Shown: positions 19,101-26,147, counted from the first letter of the stretch. The stretch is DNA of 57,484 nt from Ferruginibacter sp. (GCA_019638635.1 JAHBTM010000010.1:1-57484); one strand, 5' to 3'. A program made the numbers and translations. Notes: a model not told the origin generated them from the letters alone.

Positions 19101-19225
19101 TCCAAAAACTGTTCAATGTCTTTACGCTTTTGGTTCATGATTCGGTAAATACCAAAATCAAGTTCCGCCTTATCGAGCATGAACACTTCCTTAAGGGTAT
19201 CTATCAATTTTTTATAGTTGCTCAT
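16154..19225 (-). CDS. Type III-like site-specific DNA adenine methyltransferase (Mod-like)
   Basis: N6-adenine methyltransferase of the beta arrangement, in which catalytic motif IV precedes the SAM-binding motif. Motif IV YIDPPYNT lies near residue 480 and SAM motif I LDFFGGSATTGHS near residue 771. Between them is the probable target-recognition region, with TTWWDKKEYASANYG just before the SAM domain. At 1023 residues it is long for a Mod subunit: about 450 N-terminal residues precede the catalytic part. The outer parts sample at 35-45% GC and the centre (17281-17340, 17641-17700) at 28%, so the centre may have been exchanged. Upstream is the four-helix cassette, then the SNF2 helicase; downstream is DUF262 after 11 bases. 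It presumably protects host DNA from the Res-like nuclease. Confidence 0.9.
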   Translation of the reverse strand: MSNYKKLIDTLKEVFMLDKAELDFGIYRIMNQKRKDIEQFLEVDLVPQVNKVLSESLSMDKQALQKELDDTIKAAQTLGADPNTLPKVQELKKRLGEAADMVAIENEVFSLLANFFKRYFDNGDFISMRRYKKDVYAIPYEGEEVKLHWANADQYYIKTSEYFKIYRFKLSNGKTVCFELVEASTEQNNNKTQGDKERRFAIYTDKVCETVGDEFKIYFTYEPTDKKVKQSDLLEQAFDAVKTQIPQDFLDLLSLKPTEKDKQRTLLQKHLNDYTARNTFDYFIHKDLGGFLSRELDFYIKNEVLFIDDLNTRDEQEFLKQLSKIKAIKKIGEKIIAFLAQLENFQKKLWLKKKMVVECNYCITLDRVPKDLYPEILNNQVQIQEWIKLFAIDEIKTAKAGGLFTEDKVGFSNPLTIEFLNQNPFLVLDTAFFSETFKWQLISSIENFDETCDGLLINSDNYHALNLINKRYNGSVDGIYIDPPYNTDASSILYKNDYKDSSFLSLIENRITISNDILSNRGIICVAIDDEEVSPLRSILESTFFSELGIVAVRSNPAGRKTKGRFAPAHEYALFFGKSEKSVPGSLDLTEQRLARYPKEDENGRFAWANFIRSGNNDKREDRPKLYYPIFANADENKIRIPEMVWNNESNEYDLLEEPRDGEVIVYPTIKQGDRIIEKNWQRGNARVPNELSEYRVRKNSDGEVSIDFKTRLDESSLPTTWWDKKEYASANYGAAELKELFNEKPFDFPKAKSLVEDCIKALNIESNSTVLDFFGGSATTGHSIISLNREDNGERKYILVEMGEYFNIVTKPRIQKVIYSKDWKDGKPLSREGISHCFKYMRLESYEDTLNNLALKQTETQQQALAMNPTFKEGYVLNYMLDVEAKDSLLNLEWFVNPFNCYLNITKNNELQPTKVDLVETFNYLIGLVVESYAKPKEGYVVVTGKNLAGEKILVVWRDCTQHNSTALNQFLEKSKYNPLDTEFDRIYVNGDNNVENLKTGDERWKVVLIEEEFNKRMFEMN

Positions 19226-19251
19226 CTTTTTAATTAAGAATGTAGAATTAT

Positions 19252-19627
19252 GAATTAAGAATTGGATTTTGATGATTTTACAATTGAAACCAAAATCGAG
19301 ATAATTTCGTGAATTTCAGGGTGAATGCTGTTGAAACCGTCATTTGATAGGTACTCGCTATCTTTCAAAAGCATTAGCCAGTATTCTGTTTCGTTGGCTT
19401 CTTTTAGTGCTATATTCATCTTGTTTACAAAATCGGGCTTTGATTGGGCAAATTCACTTTCCTTAACCAAGGCACCAATGGCAGTGCCGGAACGCAACAA
19501 TTGTTTACTCATAACAAATTCCTTTTTGTCATCAACCAAATGCTTGTATAGCTTAATTACTCTCAAGGCAAAAGCATAGGTCTTAGTATGTATGATATTC
19601 TCCCTTTTCATTTTTAATTCTTAATTC
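19252..19627. mobile_element. Four-helix-bundle cassette with 12-bp inverted repeats (IVS-like)
   Basis: GAATTAAGAATT at 19252-19263 and its exact reverse complement AATTCTTAATTC at 19616-19627 bracket one small ORF that fills almost the whole 376 bases; the left repeat covers the stop codon. Further imperfect copies of the same AATTAAGAAT word lie just outside on the left (from 19231). The unit sits between two genes of an otherwise tightly packed operon. 23S rRNA intervening sequences have the same design: a four-helix-bundle ORF between inverted repeats. No transposase is encoded. Confidence 0.6.
19255..19611 (-). CDS. Four-helix-bundle protein (23S rRNA intervening sequence / S23 family)
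   Basis: A 118-residue helical protein of the family found in 23S rRNA intervening sequences and related to the Avd accessory protein of diversity-generating retroelements. Family marks are the N-terminal KTYAFALRVIKLYKHL, the central QLLRSGTAIGALVKES with its conserved Arg-Ser-Gly, FVNKMNIALKEANETEYWL, and a last helix EIHEIISILVSIVKSS. The family forms pentameric, positively charged barrels that bind nucleic acid in studied members; what these proteins do in free-standing genes is unknown. It lies between the SNF2 helicase (stop 22 bases upstream) and the methyltransferase, inside perfect inverted repeats. I think it is a passenger and not a working part of the restriction system. Confidence 0.9.
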   Translation of the reverse strand: MKRENIIHTKTYAFALRVIKLYKHLVDDKKEFVMSKQLLRSGTAIGALVKESEFAQSKPDFVNKMNIALKEANETEYWLMLLKDSEYLSNDGFNSIHPEIHEIISILVSIVKSSKSNS

Positions 19628-19632
19628 TTCAT

Positions 19633-22485
19633 TTAAACAAGTTTCCAGTTAATGGTAAACAAATGTGTTTTGTTAATCTCTTGTTTCATTCTCTTCTGTA
19701 TGTCGGCTATCATTTTATCTCTCATCTCTGCAATTTCATCTTCCACGATAAAAATTTCCTGCCTTTGTTTTTTCTGTTTCCTTGATTCTTCTTGCAATTG
19801 TTGTTGCAGTTTCAATTGAGCCATCGGGTCGGTGGTTTTTTGCACTTCACGATTTAGCTCTTTTATTTTTGCTTTGGTTTCTTTAATGGCTAATTCCGCA
19901 GCATTCATTCTGTCCTCAGCCCATTTGGTGAGTTTCTCTGTTTCAAATTTCAAGTAGTTGTTGTCCCTTTCTGAAATTGATTTCAATAAAGCATCCAAAT
20001 GACTTTCTGTTTGAAGGGCAACTCGTTTTTCATCAATGCTTGTTGCGATGCCATTGGCTTGTTTAACAGGCAAAGTGAGTAACCTTTTTGCTTGTTCCTC
20101 ATTCAATGGTTTGCCATCATCTGTTTGACCAAATGCAATCACATAGTCAGACGATTCAAATGAATCCACACTAACAGCCAAAGCACTCAGCCAGCCTTGT
20201 TTTCCTTTCAATTCATCGAGTATCGATACATTTCCCTCGTAACCTGTTAAGTCAAAAATGAGTGTTGATTCAGGTAATTCTTTCTCTTTGGCTTTTTCTA
20301 AAACGGTTTGTGCCAAGGGATGCCCCATGCGATACACATGTGCTTCGGTATTTGGCTTTCCCAATTTGAAAGATTCTGTTGGGAAAGTTTCTCCTGAATA
20401 AGGTTGCTTTTTGAGTTTGAAACTTAAGTTTTTATCATTGAAAGAGGCAGAACCGTTCAATTCAAATTTGGTAACTGCCCAAAGCCATTGTTCATATTTA
20501 TTGATGTATTCTCTACTTTCAGAAAGTCTGATTTTTAGTTTATCCAACACTTCATCATCAAAATTTGCCAAAAGTGTTTCTCTTGTAGAGAGCATTTTGC
20601 TGTTAATTTGCTCGTCTAATTCTTTTTGAAGTAAATCAAACTGTTCAATGATTTCCTGTTCAGTTCTATACTTCTGATAGATTTCAGCAATTCGTTTTTC
20701 AAAATCAACTCCCGATTCGATACTACCCAACACATCATCACTGGCACCAAACACCCCACTGAACAATTTTAATTTTTCATCCAATAATTGAAATACCCGG
20801 ATGTCGGCAGCATTTTTTACATTCAAGAAATTAACTACCACCACATCATATTTTTGTCCGTAGCGATGGCAACGGCCAATACGCTGCTCAATGCGTTGTG
20901 GATTCCAAGGCAAGTCGTAATTGATAAGCAAAGAGCAGAATTGTAAATTGATACCTTCGGCTGCTGCTTCAGTTGCTATCATGATGGTGGCTTCATTTCT
21001 GAAATACTCTACCAATGCAGCTCGTTTGTCAGCCGTTGGAGAACCGGTTACTTTATCAGTTCCTTTGTTAGTCGCCAACCAACTTTTGTAAACCTTATTA
21101 GAAGTTTCATCATTGTTTGAACCGTTGAACAATACAATCTTTTCAGGATATTGCTCACTTAGCAAGTTGAAAAGATAATTTTGTGTTCGGGTAGATTCCG
21201 TGAAGATGATGGCTTTTTTGTTGGCGTGTTTATCCATTTTAGAAAAGCCTTCCTTCAAAGCGGTCAATAGTTTTTCTCCTTTGGCATTATGCTTTATGGA
21301 TTCAGCTAAATCTCTGAATTTTTCTAATTCTGAAATTTCTAGCTTAATAGCTTCAATATCCGTTTCGGTCAAAGAATTATCATCAGACTGTTCATCCTCT
21401 TCCCATTCTTCGGCTTGCTCTTCAAAAAGTTCATAATCTTCTGAAACTTCATCAGCTACACTCACTTTTTGATGGTCTTTAATAACCTGATGCAATTTTT
21501 TAATCAAGCTATTTAGTGTTCCGGCAATAGCGAATGAAGATGAAGCCAAAAGTTTTCTGAGAATCAAAGTCATTAAATGCCTTTGACTGGCTGGCAAGGC
21601 ATACAACAACTCCTTTTGCAGATAATCGCTTACTGCTTCATAGAGTTTCTGTTCATCATCCGATGGCTCAAACTTTATAGTAAGCGGAATTCGGTTGGTG
21701 TAACGAATGTATTCCTGAACTTGTCTACGCAAATTGCGGATGCAAACCGATTTCAAACGGTCTCTTAAATCCTGATAATTTTCTCCTTCAACTGTTCTTA
21801 AAAATTGACTTCTGAAACTTTTGATTTCACCAAAAGTATGTTCATCAATAATACTTACAAGGCCATACAATTCAAGTAAGGAGTTTTGCAAAGGTGTAGC
21901 AGTCAATAAAGCTTTTCTTGAGTGAGACAATGCTTCTTTAATTGCGTTTCCGATTTTGTTGGTCGGCTTGTAAACATTACGTAAACGGTGGGCTTCGTCC
22001 ACAACTGCCAAATCCCAGGAAATTAACTGCATCAAATCAGCCTTAGCTCTCGCAAACTGATAGGAGCAAATGATAATTTTGTTTTGGTCAAACGGGTTTC
22101 GCTTGCCCGATTTTACAAACTCATTGAAGTTCTTGTTTTCAAGAATAATTGAATCCAAAAAGAATTTATCATATAATTCTTGACTCCATTGTTTTCTAAG
22201 GTTAGCAGGACAAATAATTAAAAGCTTTTTTCTTCTTTCAGCCCACAATTGAGAAAGTAAAATACCAGCTTCTATGGTTTTGCCTAATCCAACTTCGTCA
22301 GCCAAAATTGCACCTTTGGAAAGGGGAGACTTAAAAGCAAACAATGCCGATTCCACCTGATGTGGATTCAAGTCAACCTGAGCATCCATCAAAGCAACAT
22401 TAAACTTCTCGCTACTACCTGAAGGAAAGCGTCTAGTAAGTTCGTATGCAATGTATTTTGCCTGATATGGAGTTAATTCATTCAC
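19633..22485 (-). CDS. SNF2/HepA-like helicase-type ATPase
   Basis: Superfamily 2 Swi2/Snf2 translocase of 950 residues. Motif I is DEVGLGKTIEAG near 63-74, motif Ia IICPANLRKQW near 90-100, motif II DEAH at 163-166, motif III LLTATPLQNS, then a strongly acidic linker (EEQAEEWEEDEQSDDN) between the two RecA lobes. Motifs V and VI are ATEAAAEGINLQ and PWNPQRIEQRIGRCHRYGQ. The C-terminal ~300 residues are charged and partly coiled coil (KAKIKELNREVQK). HepA/RapA-like proteins of this layout occur as DrmD in class 1 DISARM and in other defence operons, where they move on DNA. The gene overlaps the XRE regulator by four bases (ATGA). It is the first large gene of the operon. Confidence 0.92.
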   Translation of the reverse strand: MNELTPYQAKYIAYELTRRFPSGSSEKFNVALMDAQVDLNPHQVESALFAFKSPLSKGAILADEVGLGKTIEAGILLSQLWAERRKKLLIICPANLRKQWSQELYDKFFLDSIILENKNFNEFVKSGKRNPFDQNKIIICSYQFARAKADLMQLISWDLAVVDEAHRLRNVYKPTNKIGNAIKEALSHSRKALLTATPLQNSLLELYGLVSIIDEHTFGEIKSFRSQFLRTVEGENYQDLRDRLKSVCIRNLRRQVQEYIRYTNRIPLTIKFEPSDDEQKLYEAVSDYLQKELLYALPASQRHLMTLILRKLLASSSFAIAGTLNSLIKKLHQVIKDHQKVSVADEVSEDYELFEEQAEEWEEDEQSDDNSLTETDIEAIKLEISELEKFRDLAESIKHNAKGEKLLTALKEGFSKMDKHANKKAIIFTESTRTQNYLFNLLSEQYPEKIVLFNGSNNDETSNKVYKSWLATNKGTDKVTGSPTADKRAALVEYFRNEATIMIATEAAAEGINLQFCSLLINYDLPWNPQRIEQRIGRCHRYGQKYDVVVVNFLNVKNAADIRVFQLLDEKLKLFSGVFGASDDVLGSIESGVDFEKRIAEIYQKYRTEQEIIEQFDLLQKELDEQINSKMLSTRETLLANFDDEVLDKLKIRLSESREYINKYEQWLWAVTKFELNGSASFNDKNLSFKLKKQPYSGETFPTESFKLGKPNTEAHVYRMGHPLAQTVLEKAKEKELPESTLIFDLTGYEGNVSILDELKGKQGWLSALAVSVDSFESSDYVIAFGQTDDGKPLNEEQAKRLLTLPVKQANGIATSIDEKRVALQTESHLDALLKSISERDNNYLKFETEKLTKWAEDRMNAAELAIKETKAKIKELNREVQKTTDPMAQLKLQQQLQEESRKQKKQRQEIFIVEDEIAEMRDKMIADIQKRMKQEINKTHLFTINWKLV

Positions 22486-22763
22486 TTTTGTTTCACTTTA
22501 TTTAAAGCCATTTCCAAAGCCTCAACCGAAAATTTTTCGTTTTCTACCAGTTGCAGCACTTTGTCTGCAAGCCAAATTGGAAGCAAATCGTTTTCTGCAA
22601 CACTGTATAACTTCGATAATTTTTTCAGGTGATTACGACTAACCGGTTTTTCATTGTGCTCCATTTTGCTTATGTATGCAGTATCAACCTGCAAATCAGC
22701 AGCAACTTGTCTTTGCACTAATCCTTTGGCTTCCCGTAATTCTCTTAGTTTTTCGCCTAGCAT
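22482..22763 (-). CDS. XRE-family helix-turn-helix regulator of the island
   Basis: A 93-residue protein with an N-terminal lambda-repressor-type helix-turn-helix (residues ~3-58): LRELREAKGLVQRQVAADLQ, then VDTAYISKMEHNEKPVSR as the recognition part. The ~35-residue tail is probably for dimerisation. Such controller proteins often time expression of restriction genes so that methylation precedes cleavage. It is the first gene of the leftward operon, overlapping the SNF2 gene by ATGA. Just upstream lie a TAnnTTTG box and a 10-bp palindrome (listed separately), so autoregulation is likely. There is no sign of a toxin partner. Confidence 0.9.
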   Translation of the reverse strand: MLGEKLRELREAKGLVQRQVAADLQVDTAYISKMEHNEKPVSRNHLKKLSKLYSVAENDLLPIWLADKVLQLVENEKFSVEALEMALNKVKQK

Positions 22764-22785
22764 TATTAACCTGTTTTAGTCTTGT

Positions 22786-22795
22786 CCTTTAAAGG
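22786..22795. promoter_or_regulatory. Candidate operator palindrome of the XRE regulator
   Basis: CCTTTAAAGG is a perfect 10-bp palindrome directly downstream of the -7 box on the minus strand, where transcription should start. A dimeric XRE protein bound here would block initiation. The placement is seen; the binding is inferred. Confidence 0.4.
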
Positions 22796-22796
22796 T

Positions 22797-22804
22797 CAAA
22801 TATA
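22797..22804 (-). promoter_or_regulatory. Putative -7 promoter element of the island operon
   Basis: On the minus strand this reads TATATTTG, a full match to TAnnTTTG, 34 bases upstream of the XRE start codon. No good -33 TTTG is seen at the usual distance, which might suit a regulated promoter. Confidence 0.5.
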
Positions 22805-22827
22805 GAAATAATTATGTTACTGTTTTC

Positions 22828-22980
22828 TGTGCGGTGGGAAAATTTTGCTCTTTTGGTTTTGCGAAGGGTCGGCTTGTGTGTCGGGCAAAACCAAATGTGC
22901 AAAATGCGGGTGGGCAAATTCATTTTTTTTGTGCGGTGGGGTGTTTTAATTTTTTCTTGTGTCGGCTTGTGTGTCGCCAA
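22828..22980. repeat. Right copies (two) of the island-flanking G/T-rich repeat
   Basis: Two diverged tandem units. Each starts with GCGGTGGG (22831-22838 and 22933-22940) and ends with the same 16-mer GTCGGCTTGTGTGTCG (22868-22883 and 22961-22976, 93 bases apart). The 14-mer GGCTTGTGTGTCGG at 22871-22884 is identical to 9689-9702 at the other border. All copies read in the same direction on the plus strand. Confidence 0.65.
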
Positions 22981-23232
22981 GTTGGTCTGCTGGTCAGTGT
23001 CAAAATACAGCGAATTTGTCTGCCGAGTTAAGGTCGTCTGAAAAGTCTGGTCAGGATGTCAAAGGACGATGGTTTAGTCGTCTTGTTGTTGGTTGTTGTG
23101 TCGTCTAATAGGCTTGCTTACAACATTTTAACATCGGAATAGCACGTTGAACCATTAAATTTAAATTAAATTTTTTTACAATATATTTAAGTTTACCTTC
23201 ATTGTATTATAAATAATTAAAATAATACGATC

Positions 23233-23733
23233 ATGAAAAAATGGTTCCAGTACACGCTACTGTTCAGTTTATTTACGGTTACTTTTATCTCCTGTAAATC
23301 ACCGGAAGGCGAAAAAACGGCCACCCCGGTTGCAGTGGTTGATATTGAAAAAATAAGGCCCGAGATTCAGGCATTGGATGATGCCTATGCCGCAGCTGAA
23401 TTCGCCAAGGATGCAGAGGCTGTGGCCGCATATTATCATGATGACGCCATTTTGTATCACAGTAATGCAGAACCGAGTGTTGGAAAAGCAGCTATCAAAC
23501 AAAGAATTGCAGAAAGGCATGCGAAAGATTCAAGTGGCAATAAAGAGGTGTACAAAATCGTTGATCTCTACGCTTTTGGAGAAGGCGTTGTGGAAATTGG
23601 TTCATGGACAACCGTTGATACGAGCGGCAACCCGGTAGAGAATGGGCACTTTATGGCCTTCCTTCAAAAACAAGATGGAAAATATAAATGTATCAGAGAA
23701 ATGAGTGTGAGTTCAAAGAAACTGCAAAAATAA
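23233..23733 (+). CDS. Secreted DUF4440/SnoaL-like lipoprotein
   Basis: A 166-residue lipoprotein: signal peptide with lipobox FISC (Cys21), then a cone-shaped NTF2/SnoaL-like domain of the DUF4440 kind. Typical parts are the first helix IRPEIQALDDAYAAAEFAKD, the strand pair AAYYHDDAILYHSNAEPSVG, KAAIKQRIAERHA, and the final strand GKYKCIREMSVSS. Members of this fold include ketosteroid isomerase-like enzymes and ligand-binding proteins, but most DUF4440 proteins have no known function, and I see no catalytic residue that would decide. It is the first gene to the right of the island and ends at a clear terminator. Confidence 0.8.
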   Translation: MKKWFQYTLLFSLFTVTFISCKSPEGEKTATPVAVVDIEKIRPEIQALDDAYAAAEFAKDAEAVAAYYHDDAILYHSNAEPSVGKAAIKQRIAERHAKDSSGNKEVYKIVDLYAFGEGVVEIGSWTTVDTSGNPVENGHFMAFLQKQDGKYKCIREMSVSSKKLQK

Positions 23734-23757
23734 AAAGCATAGGCTCCAATCTACCAC

Positions 23758-23789
23758 AACCATCATCCCCTATAGATGATGGTTTTTTT
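23758..23789 (+). terminator. Rho-independent terminator
   Basis: AACCATCATC (23758-23767) and GATGATGGTT (23775-23784) form a perfect 10-bp stem with a 7-base loop, followed by a run of T to 23789. It lies 25 bases after the DUF4440 stop. Confidence 0.85.
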
Positions 23790-23840
23790 ATTTAGTATCA
23801 GTGCAAAATCATTTCATCAACAATAAGCCATCCATAAACA

Positions 23841-24929
23841 TCACTCGAAGTTGTATAGTATTTTTAATGAAGGGCTAAACTGTTTAAACAGATTATGAAA
23901 GAAAAACTCCGGTTCTATACAAAGTCCTTGATATGCAAAACCGGGCAAACTGAATTTGAAAGTGCTTTTTTCATAGAGATTTCCGCTTCTTCCCGCCAGA
24001 TACCCAATGGAAAAAGAAGTTGGCATATATACCTTATCGTTTTCGCCCTTGCTATATTCTACAAACCGAAAAGTAATAAAGTCGTTTCTGCGTATCCGTA
24101 AGTTATCATCCGCATTGCGGGTAAATGAAAAGTGGGGTTCCCACAAAAGTTTAAATACATTCCGTTCACGGAAATATGAACCTTTTACCCATTGAATACC
24201 TACAGCAGCCGAAGGTACCCAGGCATTTCGCACATATTGAAACCCTACATTCATATCAGGTTCGAAGAAAGATTTTTTGTTGCGTTTTACTTCAGGTTCA
24301 TATTTGTTCCAACGATTATCTTCCCAATGATATGCATCAGGAAATGAAGGATATATTCCTATCTTCTTCGATGATGGCGCATGTTGCTTTGCCGCATGGA
24401 TGGCATCCTTTATCACCTGATCATTCAATAACAACATATCTTTAAACTCGTTAAAAGTAAATGTGAGGTAAAACGTTTGATAATAGAATGTTCCCTTATT
24501 ACCCATACGTTCCCGGGTTTGTAAAAACACCCGAAGGGTATCTTTTCCCAACTTGTTTGCACGTGCATTTCCGTCTGTATACAGGTATCCGTCACCGTAA
24601 TGAGTGTAATCCTTCACCCTGAATTTGCTACTGTCATTTAAATACAAATAATCTACCCGTTTGAGCACATTGGCATATTTCGGTTGCTCTACTACAGGTT
24701 GTATCTCAGTCCATACTTTTTGTAACAGATTATTCATTTGCAGCAATGAGTCTAGCTGATTTGTACTAAAAAAATGAATGGTCATGGAAGTACCATCCTG
24801 ATGGTAAAAGTGGTGTTCTTTTATCAGTTTGGATTGTATGGATGACTCAATAAAACGAAAATCCTTAAACTGTGCATCGGCCCGGAGTGTAATCAATACA
24901 CCCATACAAATAATCACAATCTGTTTCAT
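23841..24929 (-). CDS. Hypothetical exported protein, possible outer-membrane barrel end
   Basis: A 362-residue protein with a signal peptide ending RADAQ. I recognise no named domain. The N-terminal half is mixed alpha/beta (HHFYHQDGTSMTIHFFS, helical LDSLLQMNNLLQKVW). The C-terminal half, from about residue 225, has alternating hydrophobic and aromatic strands (MNVGFQYVRNAWVPSAAVGI, FSPSLKILYNF) and ends in an aromatic residue near the terminus, as outer-membrane beta-strand proteins do. It is monocistronic, convergent with the DUF4440 gene and divergent from the DUF2490 gene. Confidence 0.65.
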   Translation of the reverse strand: MKQIVIICMGVLITLRADAQFKDFRFIESSIQSKLIKEHHFYHQDGTSMTIHFFSTNQLDSLLQMNNLLQKVWTEIQPVVEQPKYANVLKRVDYLYLNDSSKFRVKDYTHYGDGYLYTDGNARANKLGKDTLRVFLQTRERMGNKGTFYYQTFYLTFTFNEFKDMLLLNDQVIKDAIHAAKQHAPSSKKIGIYPSFPDAYHWEDNRWNKYEPEVKRNKKSFFEPDMNVGFQYVRNAWVPSAAVGIQWVKGSYFRERNVFKLLWEPHFSFTRNADDNLRIRRNDFITFRFVEYSKGENDKVYMPTSFSIGYLAGRSGNLYEKSTFKFSLPGFAYQGLCIEPEFFFHNLFKQFSPSLKILYNFE

Positions 24930-25258
24930 GCTGATAGAATTTAGGTAAATGTCTATTCAGTAGTAAAATTTAGATGAACATTAGATTTGCAGGAACGCTA
25001 GAAAAGATTACACCGAACATAACATTTTTTTTAAAGTAATCGGATAACCTAAATGTTAACATAATTATAAAAGGCCCGCTCATCCAATCTACCAAAAAGA
25101 TTTTCATCTGTAACATACTATGTATACAATTAGAAAATGAAAATCATAAGTTATTTGAGTAGCTGTTAAATTGTTTGGATACGTATGGAAATCAAAAGGC
25201 CATAATAGATATTTGCATTCACCTTAAGGATGAAAAGATGACTAACCGCAAATGTATC
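24930..25258. other. Divergent intergenic region
   Basis: This 329-base AT-rich gap separates the exported-protein gene from the DUF2490 gene. I see no additional gene, and no promoter box good enough to list. Confidence 0.5.
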
Positions 25259-26071
25259 ATGAGGAAATATCATTCTATCACACACACAACCCGAATAGCG
25301 GTTATCCTGTTGCTGTTGATTGCCGCGAGTTTAAATCCATCAGCTCAAGCGCAACATAATCGACTGACCACCGGAAACACCATTGGGTGGTACAATGTCT
25401 TCGGCACTTTTAAATTGGATACCCGTTGGAGTGTACATACAGAATACCAGTGGCGCAGAACCGATGTAGTGGAAAACTGGCAACAAGGTTTACTGCGTGT
25501 AGGCGTGAATTATCATTTGAATCCTCGTGTATTATTTCGCTTAGGTTATGGTTGGATTGAGACCTTTCCTTATGGTGAAATTCCGATCAACACGTATGGT
25601 AAAGATTTCACAGAACACCGCATTTTTCAAATGGCACAACTATCGCACCGGGAAGGTTTAGCCAACTTGTCGCACCGGTTCATGCTCGAACAACGGTTTG
25701 TGGGAAGTTATCATTCAGCCGATGCATCCAAAGAAGACCGTTACCCGATGTTGAACAGGTTTCGATATATGTTCAGGGTTCAGGTTCCATTGAAAGGAAA
25801 AGAAATAAAAAGCAAAACACCGTATGTGCTGGTGTATGATGAACTCTTCATTGGCTTTGGTAAAAATGTACAGGCGAACATTTACGACCAGAACAGATTG
25901 GGTGTATTACTAGGTTACCGATTCAGTGACCATGTAGGTTTGAATGCCGGATATTTGTATCAGAATGTACAATTAGGCCGACAAATCAATCAGCAAAACG
26001 TATTTCAAAACAATCACGGCATCATTGTAAATCTATCCGTGAACGCTGATGTTTATAAAAAGAAATCGTGA
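25259..26071 (+). CDS. DUF2490 family outer-membrane beta-barrel protein
   Basis: From ATG 25259 the chain has 270 residues: a signal peptide (AVILLLLIAASLNPSAQAQ) followed by repeated amphipathic strands with aromatic girdles, such as WSVHTEYQWRRTDVVENWQQ, VLFRLGYGWIETFPYGE, LSHRFMLEQRF and VGLNAGYLYQNVQLGR. The pattern of an EYQWR-type first strand, a HRF.LEQRF strand and a final GLNAGY strand fits DUF2490, a small barrel family of unknown function in Bacteroidota. The frame is open upstream to 25175, but the signal peptide places the start at 25259 (or 25238). It ends at a terminator shared with the tRNA. Confidence 0.75.
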   Translation: MRKYHSITHTTRIAVILLLLIAASLNPSAQAQHNRLTTGNTIGWYNVFGTFKLDTRWSVHTEYQWRRTDVVENWQQGLLRVGVNYHLNPRVLFRLGYGWIETFPYGEIPINTYGKDFTEHRIFQMAQLSHREGLANLSHRFMLEQRFVGSYHSADASKEDRYPMLNRFRYMFRVQVPLKGKEIKSKTPYVLVYDELFIGFGKNVQANIYDQNRLGVLLGYRFSDHVGLNAGYLYQNVQLGRQINQQNVFQNNHGIIVNLSVNADVYKKKS

Positions 26072-26106
26072 GCCCGGATTGCTTTCCGCCATTCTTGATG
26101 TCATAA

Positions 26107-26147
26107 AAAAAGCCTCAGAACATCTGTTCCAAGGCTTTCTTTTTATT
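26107..26147. terminator. Bidirectional terminator (DUF2490 gene and tRNA-Lys)
   Basis: AAAGCCT (26109-26115) pairs with AGGCTTT (26132-26138), with an inner GAAC/GTTC stem (26118-26121, 26126-26129). T-runs follow on both strands: CTTTCTTTTTATTT to the right and a seven-T run to the left. It can end the rightward DUF2490 transcript and the leftward tRNA transcript. Confidence 0.75.

Larger units (their letters stand above)
22764..23232. other. Right border of the island: repeats and promoter region
   Basis: This 469-base gap holds the regulator promoter and operator (22786-22804), two copies of the G/T-rich repeat (22828-22980), and an AT-rich stretch before the next rightward gene. Frames on either strand here (for example 22789-22980 minus, 22814-23041 plus) translate the repeat itself and look artefactual. 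GTTG at 23095-23098 and CAAC at 23121-23124 bracket a 22-base segment, but this is too weak to name. Confidence 0.5.

Noticed and set aside
9743-22763. Complete DISARM or BREX system
   Set aside because: The SNF2 helicase and adenine methylase fit class 1 DISARM, but I see no DUF1998 helicase (DrmA), DrmB or phospholipase D-like DrmC, and no PglZ, BrxC or BrxL for BREX.
22789-23041. Small frames on both strands over the G/T-rich repeat
   Set aside because: They translate the tandem repeat itself (THKPT-type repeats on the minus strand) and have no separate start signals; listed as repeat instead.
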